DNA from: Sipunculus nudus
Lineage: Eukaryota; Annelida; Sipuncula; Golfingiida; Sipunculidae
Length of the DNA: 64,000 nt
Direction: 5' to 3'
NCBI GenBank assembly: GCA_026874595.1
Contig: CM049322.1
Location: 56,544,386 to 56,608,385 of the forward strand
Part shown: positions 24,201-33,740 of the stretch, one piece after another
Layout of the letters: the number at the start of each line of letters is the position of its first letter
Position numbering within the stretch: position 1 is the stretch's first letter
Translations under genes and position numbers: made by a program
The notes under the pieces: generated by a model
Told to the model about the DNA's origin: nothing
Databases searched by the model: none
What the model saw: the letters and a program-made list of their open reading frames with translations, nothing else

Positions 24201-25149
24201 GACCGCCTAAATGTGACAAAACAGCACAAAACACCCTTTTAATTCAAATTTGAAGCAAAACACTGGCATAGGTTAATAAATTATCATCTGTTGCAAATGT
24301 CAATGCAGAATTGTGCCACTTCTGTAAAATAAAAGAAAGCTGACAAGTGCTCTGCTTGTTTGTGACTTGCGCTACTAGGGGGCAGCGTCATAGCTGGCAT
24401 AAATGGCTGCTGTGTCCGCCGTTGAACGGACCATGGCCCGAAACACTCGTTTTTATCTTTATTTCATAAATTTATGACACAATATTGCAGAGAAAAATTC
24501 ATCAGATGATTATTTATCGATTATGGGTTCAGGTTTGAACAAAGGTGGGTGTTTTGTGTTGTTTCGTAATAGATACCCAATTATCTTTGCTCAATCATCA
24601 GTTAATATATCGTGTATGAACAATGGAGATTAATATGAAATATGATTCATCAACTTTAATCACACAAATATCAATGGAACAAGACATAATAATGTCAATA
24701 TATTAACTGATGATTGAGCAGTGAATAACAGATGACTAAGCACCTAAATTAATGGACCAAGTTAACGCGATATTCTTGCAGGAAATTATGCAGGGGATTT
24801 CCACCGGGAGTTTGCATTTCTATGTTACACCGGAAGTCAGACCCCGTCGCACGAAGCACTGTTAATCTGATTGAATTAAACTACTAGGCCTATACTATAG
24901 TTCATTTGACATTTGCAGTACATTGATCCTCACGTCCTCAAATGTGACAGATGACCTACCTTTGCATTTTTTATGAAGATCTTCAAATGTTCCGGGTCCT
25001 GTTTCTTCAGGTGGGGATGGGGGTGGTGGAGGGGTCTGTGCCTGTGGAGGCACTGAGCTTTGCCCTTGAGCGCCAGGCATTGGAGGTGGGGGTGCTCCCA
25101 TGGGGGGGCTAGGTACTGGGCCCGCTCCAGCTGCGTGAACGTTACCCAT
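15271..25149 (-). CDS. TOMM40: Mitochondrial import receptor subunit TOM40 (complete)
   Basis: Channel-forming beta-barrel of the TOM complex in the mitochondrial outer membrane, through which nuclear-encoded precursors enter. Seven coding exons on the minus strand join with consistent phases: 24960-25149, 22836-22996, 21785-21886, 19891-19996, 19117-19248, 16384-16569 and 15271-15410; 1017 nt, 338 aa (human is 361). All borders are GT-AG. Residues 8-50 form a Pro/Gly-rich N-terminus. The porin-3 barrel starts at about residue 55 ([20 protein letters not shown]). Hallmarks include [45 protein letters not shown] and the last strand DSNW...RFGVGLIIG, which carries the C-terminal beta-signal. 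The start is the first ATG of exon 1 and gives a family-like N-terminus. Partial duplications flank exon 2 and the end of exon 6. Confidence 0.97.
16228..16422 (-). repeat. Triplicated 65-bp unit spanning the TOMM40 exon 6 end and its splice donor
   Basis: Copies start at 16228, 16294 and 16359. On the minus strand each contains the exon end (GCAGCAAACCTTACATTCAAAG), then the donor GTAACACATGTCAGC. Donor junctions therefore lie at 16384, 16319 and 16253. Only the first (16384) joins to the last exon in frame with the conserved residues LTFKG-QLDSNW. Using the downstream donors adds 65 or 131 nt and shifts the frame. Confidence 0.95.
18230..18807 (-). repeat. Dispersed repeat copy (CAGCTGAGC-ended family)
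   Basis: Read on the minus strand, this begins TTTTTAGCTCAGCTGTCTTT, continues CAGTCATGCTGAGCTATAGTGTGGGTCATTGTCCGTTGTCC, and contains GAAACCTGAAAT and CCTTGGAAACC phrases shared with plus-strand copies at 27247, 28568 and 36371. It lies in TOMM40 intron 5. Confidence 0.75.
20879..21115 (-). repeat. Dispersed repeat copy, inverted relative to 40.3-40.55 kb
   Basis: The reverse complement matches 40375-40550: GGTGGCACC/TACATACACAT, GCAACACACATCACTCTATT, TCCCCTTG...CTCAATCCATGCCTCACTT, CCCACTCTGATTT and CGACTACCC..ATTCTAGTT in the same order. It lies in TOMM40 intron 3. Confidence 0.75.
23049..23110 (-). pseudogene. Partial duplicate of the 5' part of TOMM40 exon 2
   Basis: On the minus strand this intron-1 segment reads like the beginning of exon 2 (22996 downward): the shared word ATCTTCAACAAAGGCCT, and the translated similarity [18 protein letters not shown] against [18 protein letters not shown]. 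It ends about 50 nt before the exon 2 acceptor and lacks the rest of the exon and a donor of its own, so it is a decayed tandem duplication or pseudo-exon. Confidence 0.8.
23655..24480. repeat. Pair of diverged repeats, each with a CTCF-like core
   Basis: Segments from about 23655 and 24365 align by eye: CTTCTGCCACAAGAGGGCAG then TATCATAGCTGACAT against CTTGCGCTACTAGGGGGCAG then CGTCATAGCTGGCAT, followed by a shared TG...CATG..CGAAAC/AACAGTTTT...TTTATGTCAT-like tail. Cores at 23661-23674 (CCACAAGAGGGCAG) and 24372-24385 (CTACTAGGGGGCAG) fit the CTCF consensus. Both lie in TOMM40 intron 1. Confidence 0.6.
24588..24720. repeat. Short element with perfect 23-bp inverted ends
   Basis: 24588-24610 (TGCTCAATCATCAGTTAATA plus TAT) is the exact reverse complement of 24698-24720. 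The 133-bp segment resembles a small MITE or a recombination-derived hairpin in TOMM40 intron 1, about 240 nt from exon 1. Confidence 0.85.
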
Positions 25150-25287
25150 ATTGTGCTAATTTACCTGTACAAATAAGCCTGAGGCTAGATCAAGGTCATA
25201 AATAAGAAATACTGCTGTTTTTACTGTCGTCTGTCAGAGAATGCATGGACCCATGGAGGCAGCCATGTGCATTTGACCAAAGACGCT

Positions 25288-25348
25288 GATTGGCGGAGAA
25301 CCGGCTTGCGCATGCGCATTATATACTTCCGATTATTCTCTTTCCGGT
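25288..25348 (-). promoter_or_regulatory. TOMM40 promoter: CCAAT, NRF1 and ETS-type motifs
   Basis: Upstream of the TOMM40 ATG (25149) are GATTGG at 25288-25293 (CCAAT on the minus strand), a perfect palindromic NRF1-type site TGCGCATGCGCA at 25307-25318, and ETS/GABP-type cores ACTTCCG at 25325-25331 and TTTCCGGT at 25341-25348. NRF1 and GABP (NRF2) sites are the established signature of promoters of nuclear genes for mitochondrial proteins. The local rise in CpG against the AT-rich background supports a promoter. The exact start site is unknown. Confidence 0.7.
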
Positions 25349-25575
25349 CCATGTGTTCCTGACAAGTGTTTGTGTTTTGACAGGACGTGCACAGCACCAA
25401 AGTGAGTGTGATTTGGGTTTCAATGAAATGATAACGCGGATCGGCTACAAACTGTAACATTATTGGTCTATTTCAACAACTAGTATTTCATTTTCGCTTA
25501 GTTATCAAATTGCGATGATCACGTTTTTCCCTTTTCAGACTGTAAATTTTTATTTTCTGGAATGTACCACGTTAA

Positions 25576-26057
25576 AGGTGCCTATTCACCTAACTTTGGA
25601 AAAAGATTTTTTTTTGTAATTTCTGGCTTCCAGTGTATATGTTAATGATCTAAGGGTTATTCTGATTATGAGAATTTATTATATAACACCTTGAAGGATG
25701 AATGAACTTGTTAATCAACAACTTGTTTGTAAACACAGCAGTGTTGACAAACGGGGGAAAAACATGTAACCTAAAGTGGTAGGTTACATATACTAAAGTA
25801 CGATGTGCGGAGGTAGAAAGGTCACCTGTTTCAAAACGCCATTTTTAAAGCTCTGGCTTGTCTGACTTGCTGCCAGATACCTGTGTTGAATTTGTTTTTG
25901 ATTATATTGGTGGGCCCCCACATATTAAAAACACACTGATATAAACAAAACAAGCAGCCTGTGTGAGGTAATATCCATGTTTTCTCTGGCCTTTTTTGAT
26001 AAAAGCTCTAAGGGATTACCTTTAGTTTATAAAGGTCAGATAGGTGATTGGACCCCT
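25576..26057. mobile_element. Non-autonomous TIR element flanked by TTAA
   Basis: Ends are imperfect inverted repeats: AGGTGCCTATTCACCTAAC at the left and, read inward from the right, AGGGGTCCAATCACCTATCT. TTAA occurs immediately outside both ends (25572-25575 and 26058-26061), the target used by piggyBac-like transposases. There is no transposase frame inside 482 bp. Confidence 0.6.
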
Positions 26058-26089
26058 TTAATAAATGTCAGTAACAGTGCCAGTGGTGA

Positions 26090-26335
26090 CAGACCGGACT
26101 AACTCGCCAGTCATTACATCAGTTCTGATACCTTACACTGCTAATACAATGACACCCCCAGCTGGGGACACCCCTCTGGGGTTGACACCCTGCCAAATGG
26201 ACAGTTTTTGGGCTGACCGAGCGTTTTTCTCTTTTAAGAACTCCTCTGGGGTGGACACCCCACTGTTCAAGACAAAGGACACTTTTTGTCCGCCCAGTGG
26301 CTAAAATCACCCCAGCTAATGGACACCCAAGTGGT
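26090..26335. repeat. GC-richer repeat with recurring GGGGTnGACACC words
   Basis: Irregularly repeated words (GACACCCCCAGCTGGGGACACC, TCTGGGGTTGACACCC, CTCTGGGGTGGACACCCC, GCTAATGGACACCC). A 79-codon frame crosses it but is low complexity; I treat it as repeat DNA. Confidence 0.4.
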
Positions 26336-27244
26336 AGTCTTGTTGGTAGAAATACTTCTCATATCACTTATTTAAGGCATTTATCGCCAAGCTATGAGAC
26401 CTGGGCTAGTTTTACTAAATTAACCTTATTTTTCAACTGGATCATTAAAAGATATTTATCCTTTTATTCATAGCAGTGCCAACAAAATGATAGGATTCCC
26501 AGATTTTCTTATGAGGCAAGCTTTCAGTGAACCTACATATTCATTCTTAATTCAGGCCCTATTATTCTATCATAGGATCGGGAGCAAAGATAATGACGTA
26601 TCTGTTACACAACTGGTTGATAAACGTCACGGGTCACGACCTCTCGTCTGGACCAGGGGCTCAGCTGGGCTTTAGATCAAAGAGGGGCAAAGACTTTTAT
26701 AATGCACCTGTATGGTGACTTATTAGTGGTGGGCTGATTGAGTTTTATTGAAAGTCAGTCGGTTTGCTGCCACTTTCAAGCCCTCAATTTACCAAAGGCA
26801 ACTATCGATTACATAAAAATAATAATTTTCTTTCCAGAATGCCTTTATGTTATTGGCAAAAATTGTTCTTCCATTCTTCACCACATTCCACTCTTCATAT
26901 AATGAGTCTGTGTTCCCAAATAATGTCTGTATATGTAACTGAGTATGACACGGTAGATGCGAGAATGGGGGACTTACTAAACTTATTAACTATGAACTTG
27001 CAGGGAGCTGCAGAATTAGCGGAGAATTTTCTAATGAGATGTACATGGCAAAATATGGGCAGGATGGCTTAAAATACTCCATAAATTCTACAGGTGTATG
27101 CCAATTTTGCGAGATTCTCTTAGAAATAATCTTTTCAACCAATGCCAGGTGCAGGCCATCCTTAAAAAAAATTCATTGTTGAGGCTAACCCGGCCGTTCG
27201 AGTATTTGGATTTTGGCTGGAATTTTTTTTTTACAAGTCCACAA

Positions 27245-29640
27245 TTTTTGGCTCAGCTGACTGTAAGTCATCTGAGGTATAGGTATGGCACATTGTCTGT
27301 CATCCGTCCGGTTGTCCGTTAGCAGGGCACAAATCGTAACCGCTGAACCTAGAAGCCTGTAACTGAAAACCTATGAAGGTCCATGAAAAATCTCCTTGTA
27401 TACCTGAAATTAGGTCACTGTGACCTATATCCTACGAGCTATGGGCTTGTAAGTACCCCCCAGAATAATAAAAAAATTGATACAAAACCTCCATTAACTT
27501 GATAATTAATGCATGGATTGTCATGAAACTTGCCTTGAATATTGACCATGACTAGTTGTTTCAGCTCCTGAAAAGTGGTGGCGCCACATGTATTTTTTTC
27601 TTATTTTTACAAATATTTTTCTATTTTTTTTTCTATAAAATAACAACAATCATTTCAGTTTCTCAGCTGTGATTCCATCTATTATCCCAAAACCTGGTGT
27701 GTTTATTGATCACAAGTGGATGCCCTATAGTAATCACCCTGTCTGTCTGTCTGTCCATCTGTTTATCCACACAAATTTGTTTCCCGATGATAACTCCAGG
27801 TTGGATTGACATATGGATTTCAAACATGACTTACAAATGGTCCACCACTAAAGCAAGAACCTCTATGATTTTTGGGTCATGAGGTCAAAGGTCAGGGTCA
27901 CAAGACTCACTTATTTAAAAAGATTATGGCTGCGTTTTGCAGCCAAGCTTTACATTCTCATCCCAAACTTTCCATCTTGCACATTTAGCTGACTTGCCAG
28001 TATGGGGAGAGCATAAATGAATTTGGGGTCACAAGGTCAAAGGTCAAGGTCACAGAGCCCATCTGTTTACAAGTTAGTTTCCAGATGATAACTCCATTTT
28101 AGTTTGACATATTCGTTTCAAACTTTACTTATATATGGCTCAAAACTAAAGTAAGAACCCTGTCAATTTTGGTGTCCAAAGGTCAAGTTCACCAAACCGA
28201 TTTCTTTAAAAGGAATGTGTACATGCATTTCATGCCAAAATTTTCATCACGAACCTTCCATCTTCAAGATAATACTCACCTGCTGATAGGGGAAGATTAT
28301 TTTTGATTTGGGGTCATATGGTCAAAGGTCAAGGTCACAGGGCCCATCCATTCACAAATTAGTTTATGGATGATAATTCTGCATTGGCTAGACAGATTGA
28401 CTTCAAACTTGATCTATTAATGACCCACCAATTAAGTAAGAAACGTTTTGATTTTCAGGGTCTAGAGGTCAAAGGTTAAGGTCACAGGACCGTCATTCTT
28501 CAAAATTTCTTCAAAATATCCTTATAGACAAATACAGCTGAGCGTTGAGAACCCTGGGTTCCTAGTTTTTAGCTCAGCTGACTTTCAGTCATGCTGGGTT
28601 ATAGAGATGGGTCTTTGTCCGTCGTCCTTCCATCTGTCCGGCTGGCCGGCCATTAGCAGGGCACAAATTGTTACCGTAGGGGCTAGGCCCATGAACCCTA
28701 TGCAGTCTTAGAGGTTCTAAAAGATCCCCTTGCAAACCTGAAATTAGGTCACTGCGACCTATATTCTGAAAGTTATGGGGTGTGTTTGCGCCTCCCAGAA
28801 ATAATTCTTTTAGCCAAAATTTTCATCCCAAACCTTCCATCTTTCACTTACAGCTCATCTACCAACAGGGGAAGAACCATAATTATTTTGAGGTCAAAGG
28901 TCAAGGTCACAGAACCAACTTCTTTGAAAAGCCTGTGGATGCATTTTAAGCCAAACCTTTCACCCCAATTCTTTGATCTTTCACATATAGCTCACCTACT
29001 AAATTGGAGGAGAATCCTATAGATGTTGAGGTCACAAGGTCAAGGGCCAGGGTCACAGGATCCACTTCTTTGAAAAGGTTGTGGACACATTTCAAGCTAG
29101 ACCTTTCATTCCAAACCTTTCAGCACTGATATCGCTTCTCTGCCAACAGGGGAAAAGACCTGTTGATTTTGAGGTCAAAGGTCAAGTTCACAGCACCCTC
29201 TTCTTGCGTGGAGTCATTATCAGGCAAACTTTTCAATCTATACTTTCCATCTGTCATATATGGCTTACCTACCAATAGGGGAAGAAGCCTATTGATGTTG
29301 AGTTCAAAAGGTCAAAGGTCAAGGTCACAAAATTGTTCTAAATGCTTGTGAACATATTTCAAGTGAAACTGTTCAACCCAAACCTTCAGTCCTTCACATA
29401 TGCCCTATCTATGCATCACTGAATGTGATTTAAACTTCATATTTATGGGTCTTTTTGCATGAAGGAATAACTAATTGATTTTGAGGTCAGCTGGTCAGGA
29501 GGTTAAAGGTTGCAGGTCTTAGTTATTCACTCATTGGTTGCCAAGTAATTACACCCGGCCAGATGTAAGTGGTTAGTAGTTATCCATCATTTAGAAAGAA
29601 TCCAGTTGATATGTGGGCAAAAGGCCAAGGTCATAGGTCA
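27245..29640 (+). repeat. Run of dispersed repeats with AGGTCA direct repeats
   Basis: At least two starts of the form GGCTCAGCTGACTGTAAGTCAT (27248) and TTTTTAGCTCAGCTGACTTT (28566), each followed by GTCCGTC..CCGTC, TTAGCAGGGCACAAAT and CTGAAATTAGGTCACTG.GACCTAT. Degenerate monomers of about 130-290 bp then repeat, with CCAAACCTTCCATCTT...CACATATAGC, CTACCAACAGGGGAAGAA, AGGTCAAAGGTCAAGGTCAC and CTTCTTTGAAAAG. All open frames here are short and repeat-derived. Confidence 0.85.
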
Positions 29641-29884
29641 GGGATGTTCACAATAACTTATTTTGTAGACCATCTCTATTTTTCTTGTACATATAACCAT
29701 TGCACTTCAACTGGTACATCTCACTGTGTGGCTGTAATTGTGAGTGATGCTGATGACATATGACTCTCTTTTGTATCAGCCTGTTAAGTGATAAGGCTGA
29801 GTGATAAATACCTCATTACTGCATAACAAAAACACTGTTGCTTGAATGCTTCAGCCAGGCATTAAGACTGTGAGAGTATAGTAT

Positions 29885-30219
29885 TGTAAAGATTTTATAT
29901 CTTATAGCAGTGAGGAATCTGTATACCAGTAGATAATTGAGTGGTCTTAATTGATTACGGCAGGCAGCTGGGAACCCCTGCTGTGAGGTGACAGTGACCA
30001 GCTTGTGTGTACTGGTGTCCCCAGGCTCATAGGGGTCACCCAGAGGATAACAGGCCTGTTGCTGACATGATAGATTAGGGGGCGTGTATGTGTGATATAT
30101 CCATGTATGCAGGGGTGGGGTCCTCACCCGGCAGTGTATCTTTGATTTTTGACCAGTAAAGACCTAGTAGAAAACCAGCAGTGCTTTTCTTCTGTTTGTG
30201 AACTCGGTTGCATGTTACA
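29885..30219 (+). repeat. 5' LTR
   Basis: 335 bp, beginning TGTAAAGATTTTATATC and ending GCATGTTACA, so the ends are TGTA...TACA. It is nearly identical to the 3' LTR. It should carry promoter and poly(A) functions, but no obvious TATA box or AATAAA stands out. Confidence 0.95.
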
Positions 30220-30238
30220 TTGGTGGCAGCGGTGGGAT
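30220..30238 (+). other. Primer binding site, complementary to a tRNA-Leu 3' end
   Basis: Immediately after the LTR comes T, then TGGTGGCAGCGGTGGGA. Its reverse complement TCCCACCGCTGCCA plus CCA matches the 3' end of animal tRNA-Leu (AAG/UAG type, acceptor CGCTGCCA). The isotype assignment relies on known tRNA sequences. Confidence 0.7.
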
Positions 30239-30254
30239 ATATTACCCAGAAAAC

Positions 30255-31333
30255 ATGTCTAGTGATGAAGAAGTTGTGTTTAAGCAGACTGTTGACACAA
30301 ATGAAGTGAAACCATCGCCCCAAGTGTCAGGGGACTGGTTTGATAGACTGGAAGAAAGACTCTGTAATAAGGTGGGGGAACAACTGGAAAACATGTGGCT
30401 GAAAGTAGATCATGTAGCCAGGAAGATGTCGGAGAAACATGATGCACTCCTACACCTAGAAAAAAAACAAGGTGGTAGTAAATCAGAAGGTCTGGACGAT
30501 ACTGATACAAAACATCCTGTTGTAGTTCGGACAACACCTATGGTTAAAACATGGTAAGACCACCCCTTTATGATGGGAGTAGTCCATGGGATGACTACGA
30601 AACACAGTTTGGTATCATATCAGACTTAAATGCCTGGAAAACAGAAGAAAAAGCTATGCATTTAGCTGCAAGCCTAGCAGGTCCAGCTCGTGGAATTTTA
30701 GCAGACTTAGATCAGCCTGGACAGCGTAATTATTATTGCCTTGTGACAGCCATGCGTTCAAGGTATGGAGTAGATAAGCAGGCTGAACTCTTCCGTGCGC
30801 AGTTGAAAACTCTTGTCAGGAGACGGGACGAAAGCCTACAGGAGCTGGCACAAAATATCAAAAGACTAACAAGGATGGCTTACCCAGATGCTACGACGAA
30901 ACTTCGGGACACGCTGGCATGTGACCATTTTGTGGATGCCATACCTGACAGGGATACACACTGGAAAATTAAACAATCTCGCCCCACTTCATTTAAGGAA
31001 ACTTTAAAAATCGCAATGGAATTGGAGGCTTTCCAGCAAGCAGCAAGTCAGGATGGGAGACAAATAAGGGCAGCACATCCTCAAGTAAGTACAGCACACA
31101 CCCCACATCTTAAAGACACCATAAGGCAAGTACTACAAGAAGAACTGAGAAATATGAGAATCAGAGACAGTCCAAATAGGAATGTCGCCTGTTGGGAATG
31201 TGGTGTAGTTGGCCACATTCATCGTAATTGTCCCCATAACCAAAGACAGAGAACAGATAACAGACAAGTGCAGCAGGGAAACGACCAAATGTCAAGTTCA
31301 CAGGCCGAAACTTGGCAGGACAGGAGGCAATAA
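30255..31333 (+). pseudogene. gag: Retrotransposon gag, interrupted by one frameshift
   Basis: The structural protein that packages element RNA. The first part (30255-30557) starts MSSDEEVVFKQ, is charged and helical, and ends at TAA. The main part continues in another frame from about 30551 to 31333, with the capsid-like opening PPLYDGSSPWDDYETQF and, near its end, a CCHC zinc knuckle (CWECGVVGHIHRNC, CX2CX4HX4C). The two parts abut at a run GGTTAAAACATGG, where one added or lost base would explain the break. A short overlap with the protease frame at 31312-31333 has the -1 relation that many elements of this class use for programmed frameshifting. Confidence 0.9.
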
Positions 31334-32355
31334 ATTCTGTATTGCCCGAATTTAGGCCTATGGCACCCCATGCTAAAACCAGTACCCTGGACTCTATAGG
31401 TGATGGGCTATTTATCAGTGGCAACATTGAAGAAATTCCGGTATCTTTCTTGATTGATACAGGTGCCAATATTAGCATAATAAGATCCGATGTATATCAA
31501 AACATCAGTGAACAAACAAGACCTGAACTCACAGCTGTGAATAGTCACCTTATCTCTGCAACTGGACAGACTTCTCCATTTTTGGGTCATGGCTGCTTCA
31601 ATTTTTCCATGGGTAAACAAACACTGAAACAAAGATTTTGGGTGGCGGATATACAAAATGAGGTGATATTAGGTCTGGATTTTCTATCACAGCCATTTTG
31701 TGACATTTCTGTCAGGGAAAATCAGCTATTGGTCAATGGTGAAATTTTACCTCTATCACCGACTGCATCAAATGCTCCTGCAGTGTGTCGAGTGTCTGTC
31801 GCGGAAACTACTGTTATTCCACCAAACAGTGAGGTGATTTTACCTGGGAAAATTACTGATGGTAAAGAGACTAACTGGGTCCAAACCACATGTATTATAG
31901 AACCTTGTCCCAGATTCCAAGAAAAGTGTAACCTGCTTCTTGCTAAAGCTGTTGTGGATAAAGTGATACCATTGAGGGTTATGAATTTGACCAATGAACC
32001 AAAGACAATTTATACTAATACCTTTGCTGCTTTCTGTGAACCAGTTACAAATATAACAAATACAAGTGACAGTCAGACAACCGAAATTGAAAGTAACCAT
32101 TCATCTGTCCCCGGCCATCTGGAAGAACTGATAGCCGAAACTGGACAATGCTTATCTAGTGATCAGAATGATAAAGTGACACAACTTATTCTTCAATACC
32201 GTGATGTGTTTGCGGCCTCTTCTGAAGAACTTGGTCAAACAAACTTAACAAAACACAAGATCAACACAGGTTCAGCTCCACCCATTAGACAACCAGCAAG
32301 ACGCCTGCCTTTACATAAACGTGAACAAGCGACAAATGAACTAGACAAATGTTGA
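31312..32355 (+). CDS. pol: Retrotransposon protease and N-terminal pol region
   Basis: Contains the aspartic protease active site FLIDTGANISII (DTGA at residues 49-52 of this frame) and the downstream ILGLDFLSQ motif. The region after residue about 170 is a linker to the reverse transcriptase and ends SAPPIRQPARRLPLHKREQA. It lies one frame back from gag. It stops at 32353-32355 just where the reverse transcriptase should continue, one frame away, at GACAAATG; loss of one base in the A run is the simplest explanation. Confidence 0.9.
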   Translation: MAGQEAINSVLPEFRPMAPHAKTSTLDSIGDGLFISGNIEEIPVSFLIDTGANISIIRSDVYQNISEQTRPELTAVNSHLISATGQTSPFLGHGCFNFSMGKQTLKQRFWVADIQNEVILGLDFLSQPFCDISVRENQLLVNGEILPLSPTASNAPAVCRVSVAETTVIPPNSEVILPGKITDGKETNWVQTTCIIEPCPRFQEKCNLLLAKAVVDKVIPLRVMNLTNEPKTIYTNTFAAFCEPVTNITNTSDSQTTEIESNHSSVPGHLEELIAETGQCLSSDQNDKVTQLILQYRDVFAASSEELGQTNLTKHKINTGSAPPIRQPARRLPLHKREQATNELDKC

Positions 32356-33740
32356 AAAAGGGAATTGTAGAACCTTCAAGGAGTCCGTGGGCCTCTCCCA
32401 TTGTTTTGGTGACCAAGCGTGATGGATCTGTAAGGTTCTGTGTTGATTATTGCCGACTGAATGATGTGACCATGAAAGATGCTTATCCCCTTCCGCGAAT
32501 AGATATGTCTTTAGATGCTCTCTCTGGATCAAAATGGTTTTCTACATTGGATCTTCAAAGTGGATATTGGCAGGTGGAAATGGACGAGAATGATCGTGAG
32601 AAAACAGCTTTTACTATTGGTGATGGGGGGCTCTATCAATTTACTGTCATGCCATTCGGCTTGACCAATGCCCCAGCAACTTTTGAACGATTAATGGAAA
32701 GGGTTTTAGCAGGCTTATCATGGAATGTGTGTTTGGTTTACCTGGATGACATAATAGTCCATGCGGAAACCTTCACTGATGCAATAGCAAGGCTTGAACT
32801 TGTGTTCAAAAGACTACATGCAGCGGGCCTCAAACTCAGTCCAAAGAAATGTAAATTGTTTCGAAGGCGGGTGTCATTTCTGGGCCATGTGGTTGGTGAG
32901 GAAGGACTAGAAACAGACCCAAATAAAATAACCGCGGTCCGAGATTGGCCAGTTCCATCAAACGTAACCAAGCTTCGTAGTTTCCTTGGCTTATGTTCCT
33001 ACTACAGGCGTTTTGTGCAAAACTTTGCGACCATTGCAGCACCATTACATCGGTTGAGTGAACGCGGATGTAAATACAGATGGTCAAATGAATGTCAAGA
33101 AGCTTTTGATAAACTCAAGTCAATTCTCACAAAAGCGCCAATTCTGGCGTATCCAGTATTGGGCAAACAGTTCATACTGGATACAGATGCAAGCAAATGT
33201 GGAATAGGTGCTGTGTTATCACAAATTCAAAATGGAGAGGAACGTGTTGTGTCTTATTACAGCAGAACTTTAACAAAAGCTGAGCGCAACTATTGTGTAA
33301 CTCGCAGAGAGCTGCTTGCTTTAGTAGAAGCAGTGCGTCACCATCACCATTACCTATACGGGCACAAATTTCACATCCGCACAGATCATGGTTCGCTTCA
33401 GTGGCTAATGAGATTCAAGCAACCTGAGGGTCAGTTGGCCAGATGGTTAGAAATACTCGGGACTTATGATTTTGAGGTAACTTATCGACCTGGAATTAGA
33501 CACAACAATGCAGATTCTCTTTCGCGCCGACCCTGTGCAACAGATCTTTGTGTTCACTGCGAGCGGGCTGAAACAAAAGAAGAAAAAGGAAATGGTGAGC
33601 CAGTGCGACAAGCAAGGGTTGTTCAAAAGCCTACATCATCAAACTTGCAAGTATGCAATATTCACAAATATTCTACAGTTTTTCATACTGACCTGGCTAT
33701 GCATGAAAAGCTCCCTCAGCCAATTAGTTACCACATGTAA
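32349..33740 (+). CDS. pol: Retrotransposon reverse transcriptase and RNase H
   Basis: Copies the element RNA into DNA. Palm motifs are in order: KGIVEPSRSPWASPIVLV, RFCVDYCRLND, STLDLQSGYWQ, FTVMPFGLTNAPATF and the catalytic YLDD at residues 131-134 (genomic 32739-32750), then FLGH, SFLGLCSYYRRF and the connection. RNase H shows DTDAS (278-282), TRREL with E321 and RTDH (344-347), ending near ADSLSRRPC. All catalytic residues are present. The frame ends at 33740 in the spacer before integrase; the neighbouring frame 33508-33954 carries the sequence on, so one shift lies in about 33600-33740. Confidence 0.95.
   Translation: MLKKGIVEPSRSPWASPIVLVTKRDGSVRFCVDYCRLNDVTMKDAYPLPRIDMSLDALSGSKWFSTLDLQSGYWQVEMDENDREKTAFTIGDGGLYQFTVMPFGLTNAPATFERLMERVLAGLSWNVCLVYLDDIIVHAETFTDAIARLELVFKRLHAAGLKLSPKKCKLFRRRVSFLGHVVGEEGLETDPNKITAVRDWPVPSNVTKLRSFLGLCSYYRRFVQNFATIAAPLHRLSERGCKYRWSNECQEAFDKLKSILTKAPILAYPVLGKQFILDTDASKCGIGAVLSQIQNGEERVVSYYSRTLTKAERNYCVTRRELLALVEAVRHHHHYLYGHKFHIRTDHGSLQWLMRFKQPEGQLARWLEILGTYDFEVTYRPGIRHNNADSLSRRPCATDLCVHCERAETKEEKGNGEPVRQARVVQKPTSSNLQVCNIHKYSTVFHTDLAMHEKLPQPISYHM

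Noticed and set aside
25221-25460. 79-codon minus-strand gene upstream of TOMM40
   Set aside because: Overlaps the promoter motif cluster and likely 5' UTR; no recognisable sequence.
26065-26304. 79-codon plus-strand gene
   Set aside because: Lies across irregular GGGGTnGACACC repeats, low complexity, no splice partners; the opposite strand is open as well.
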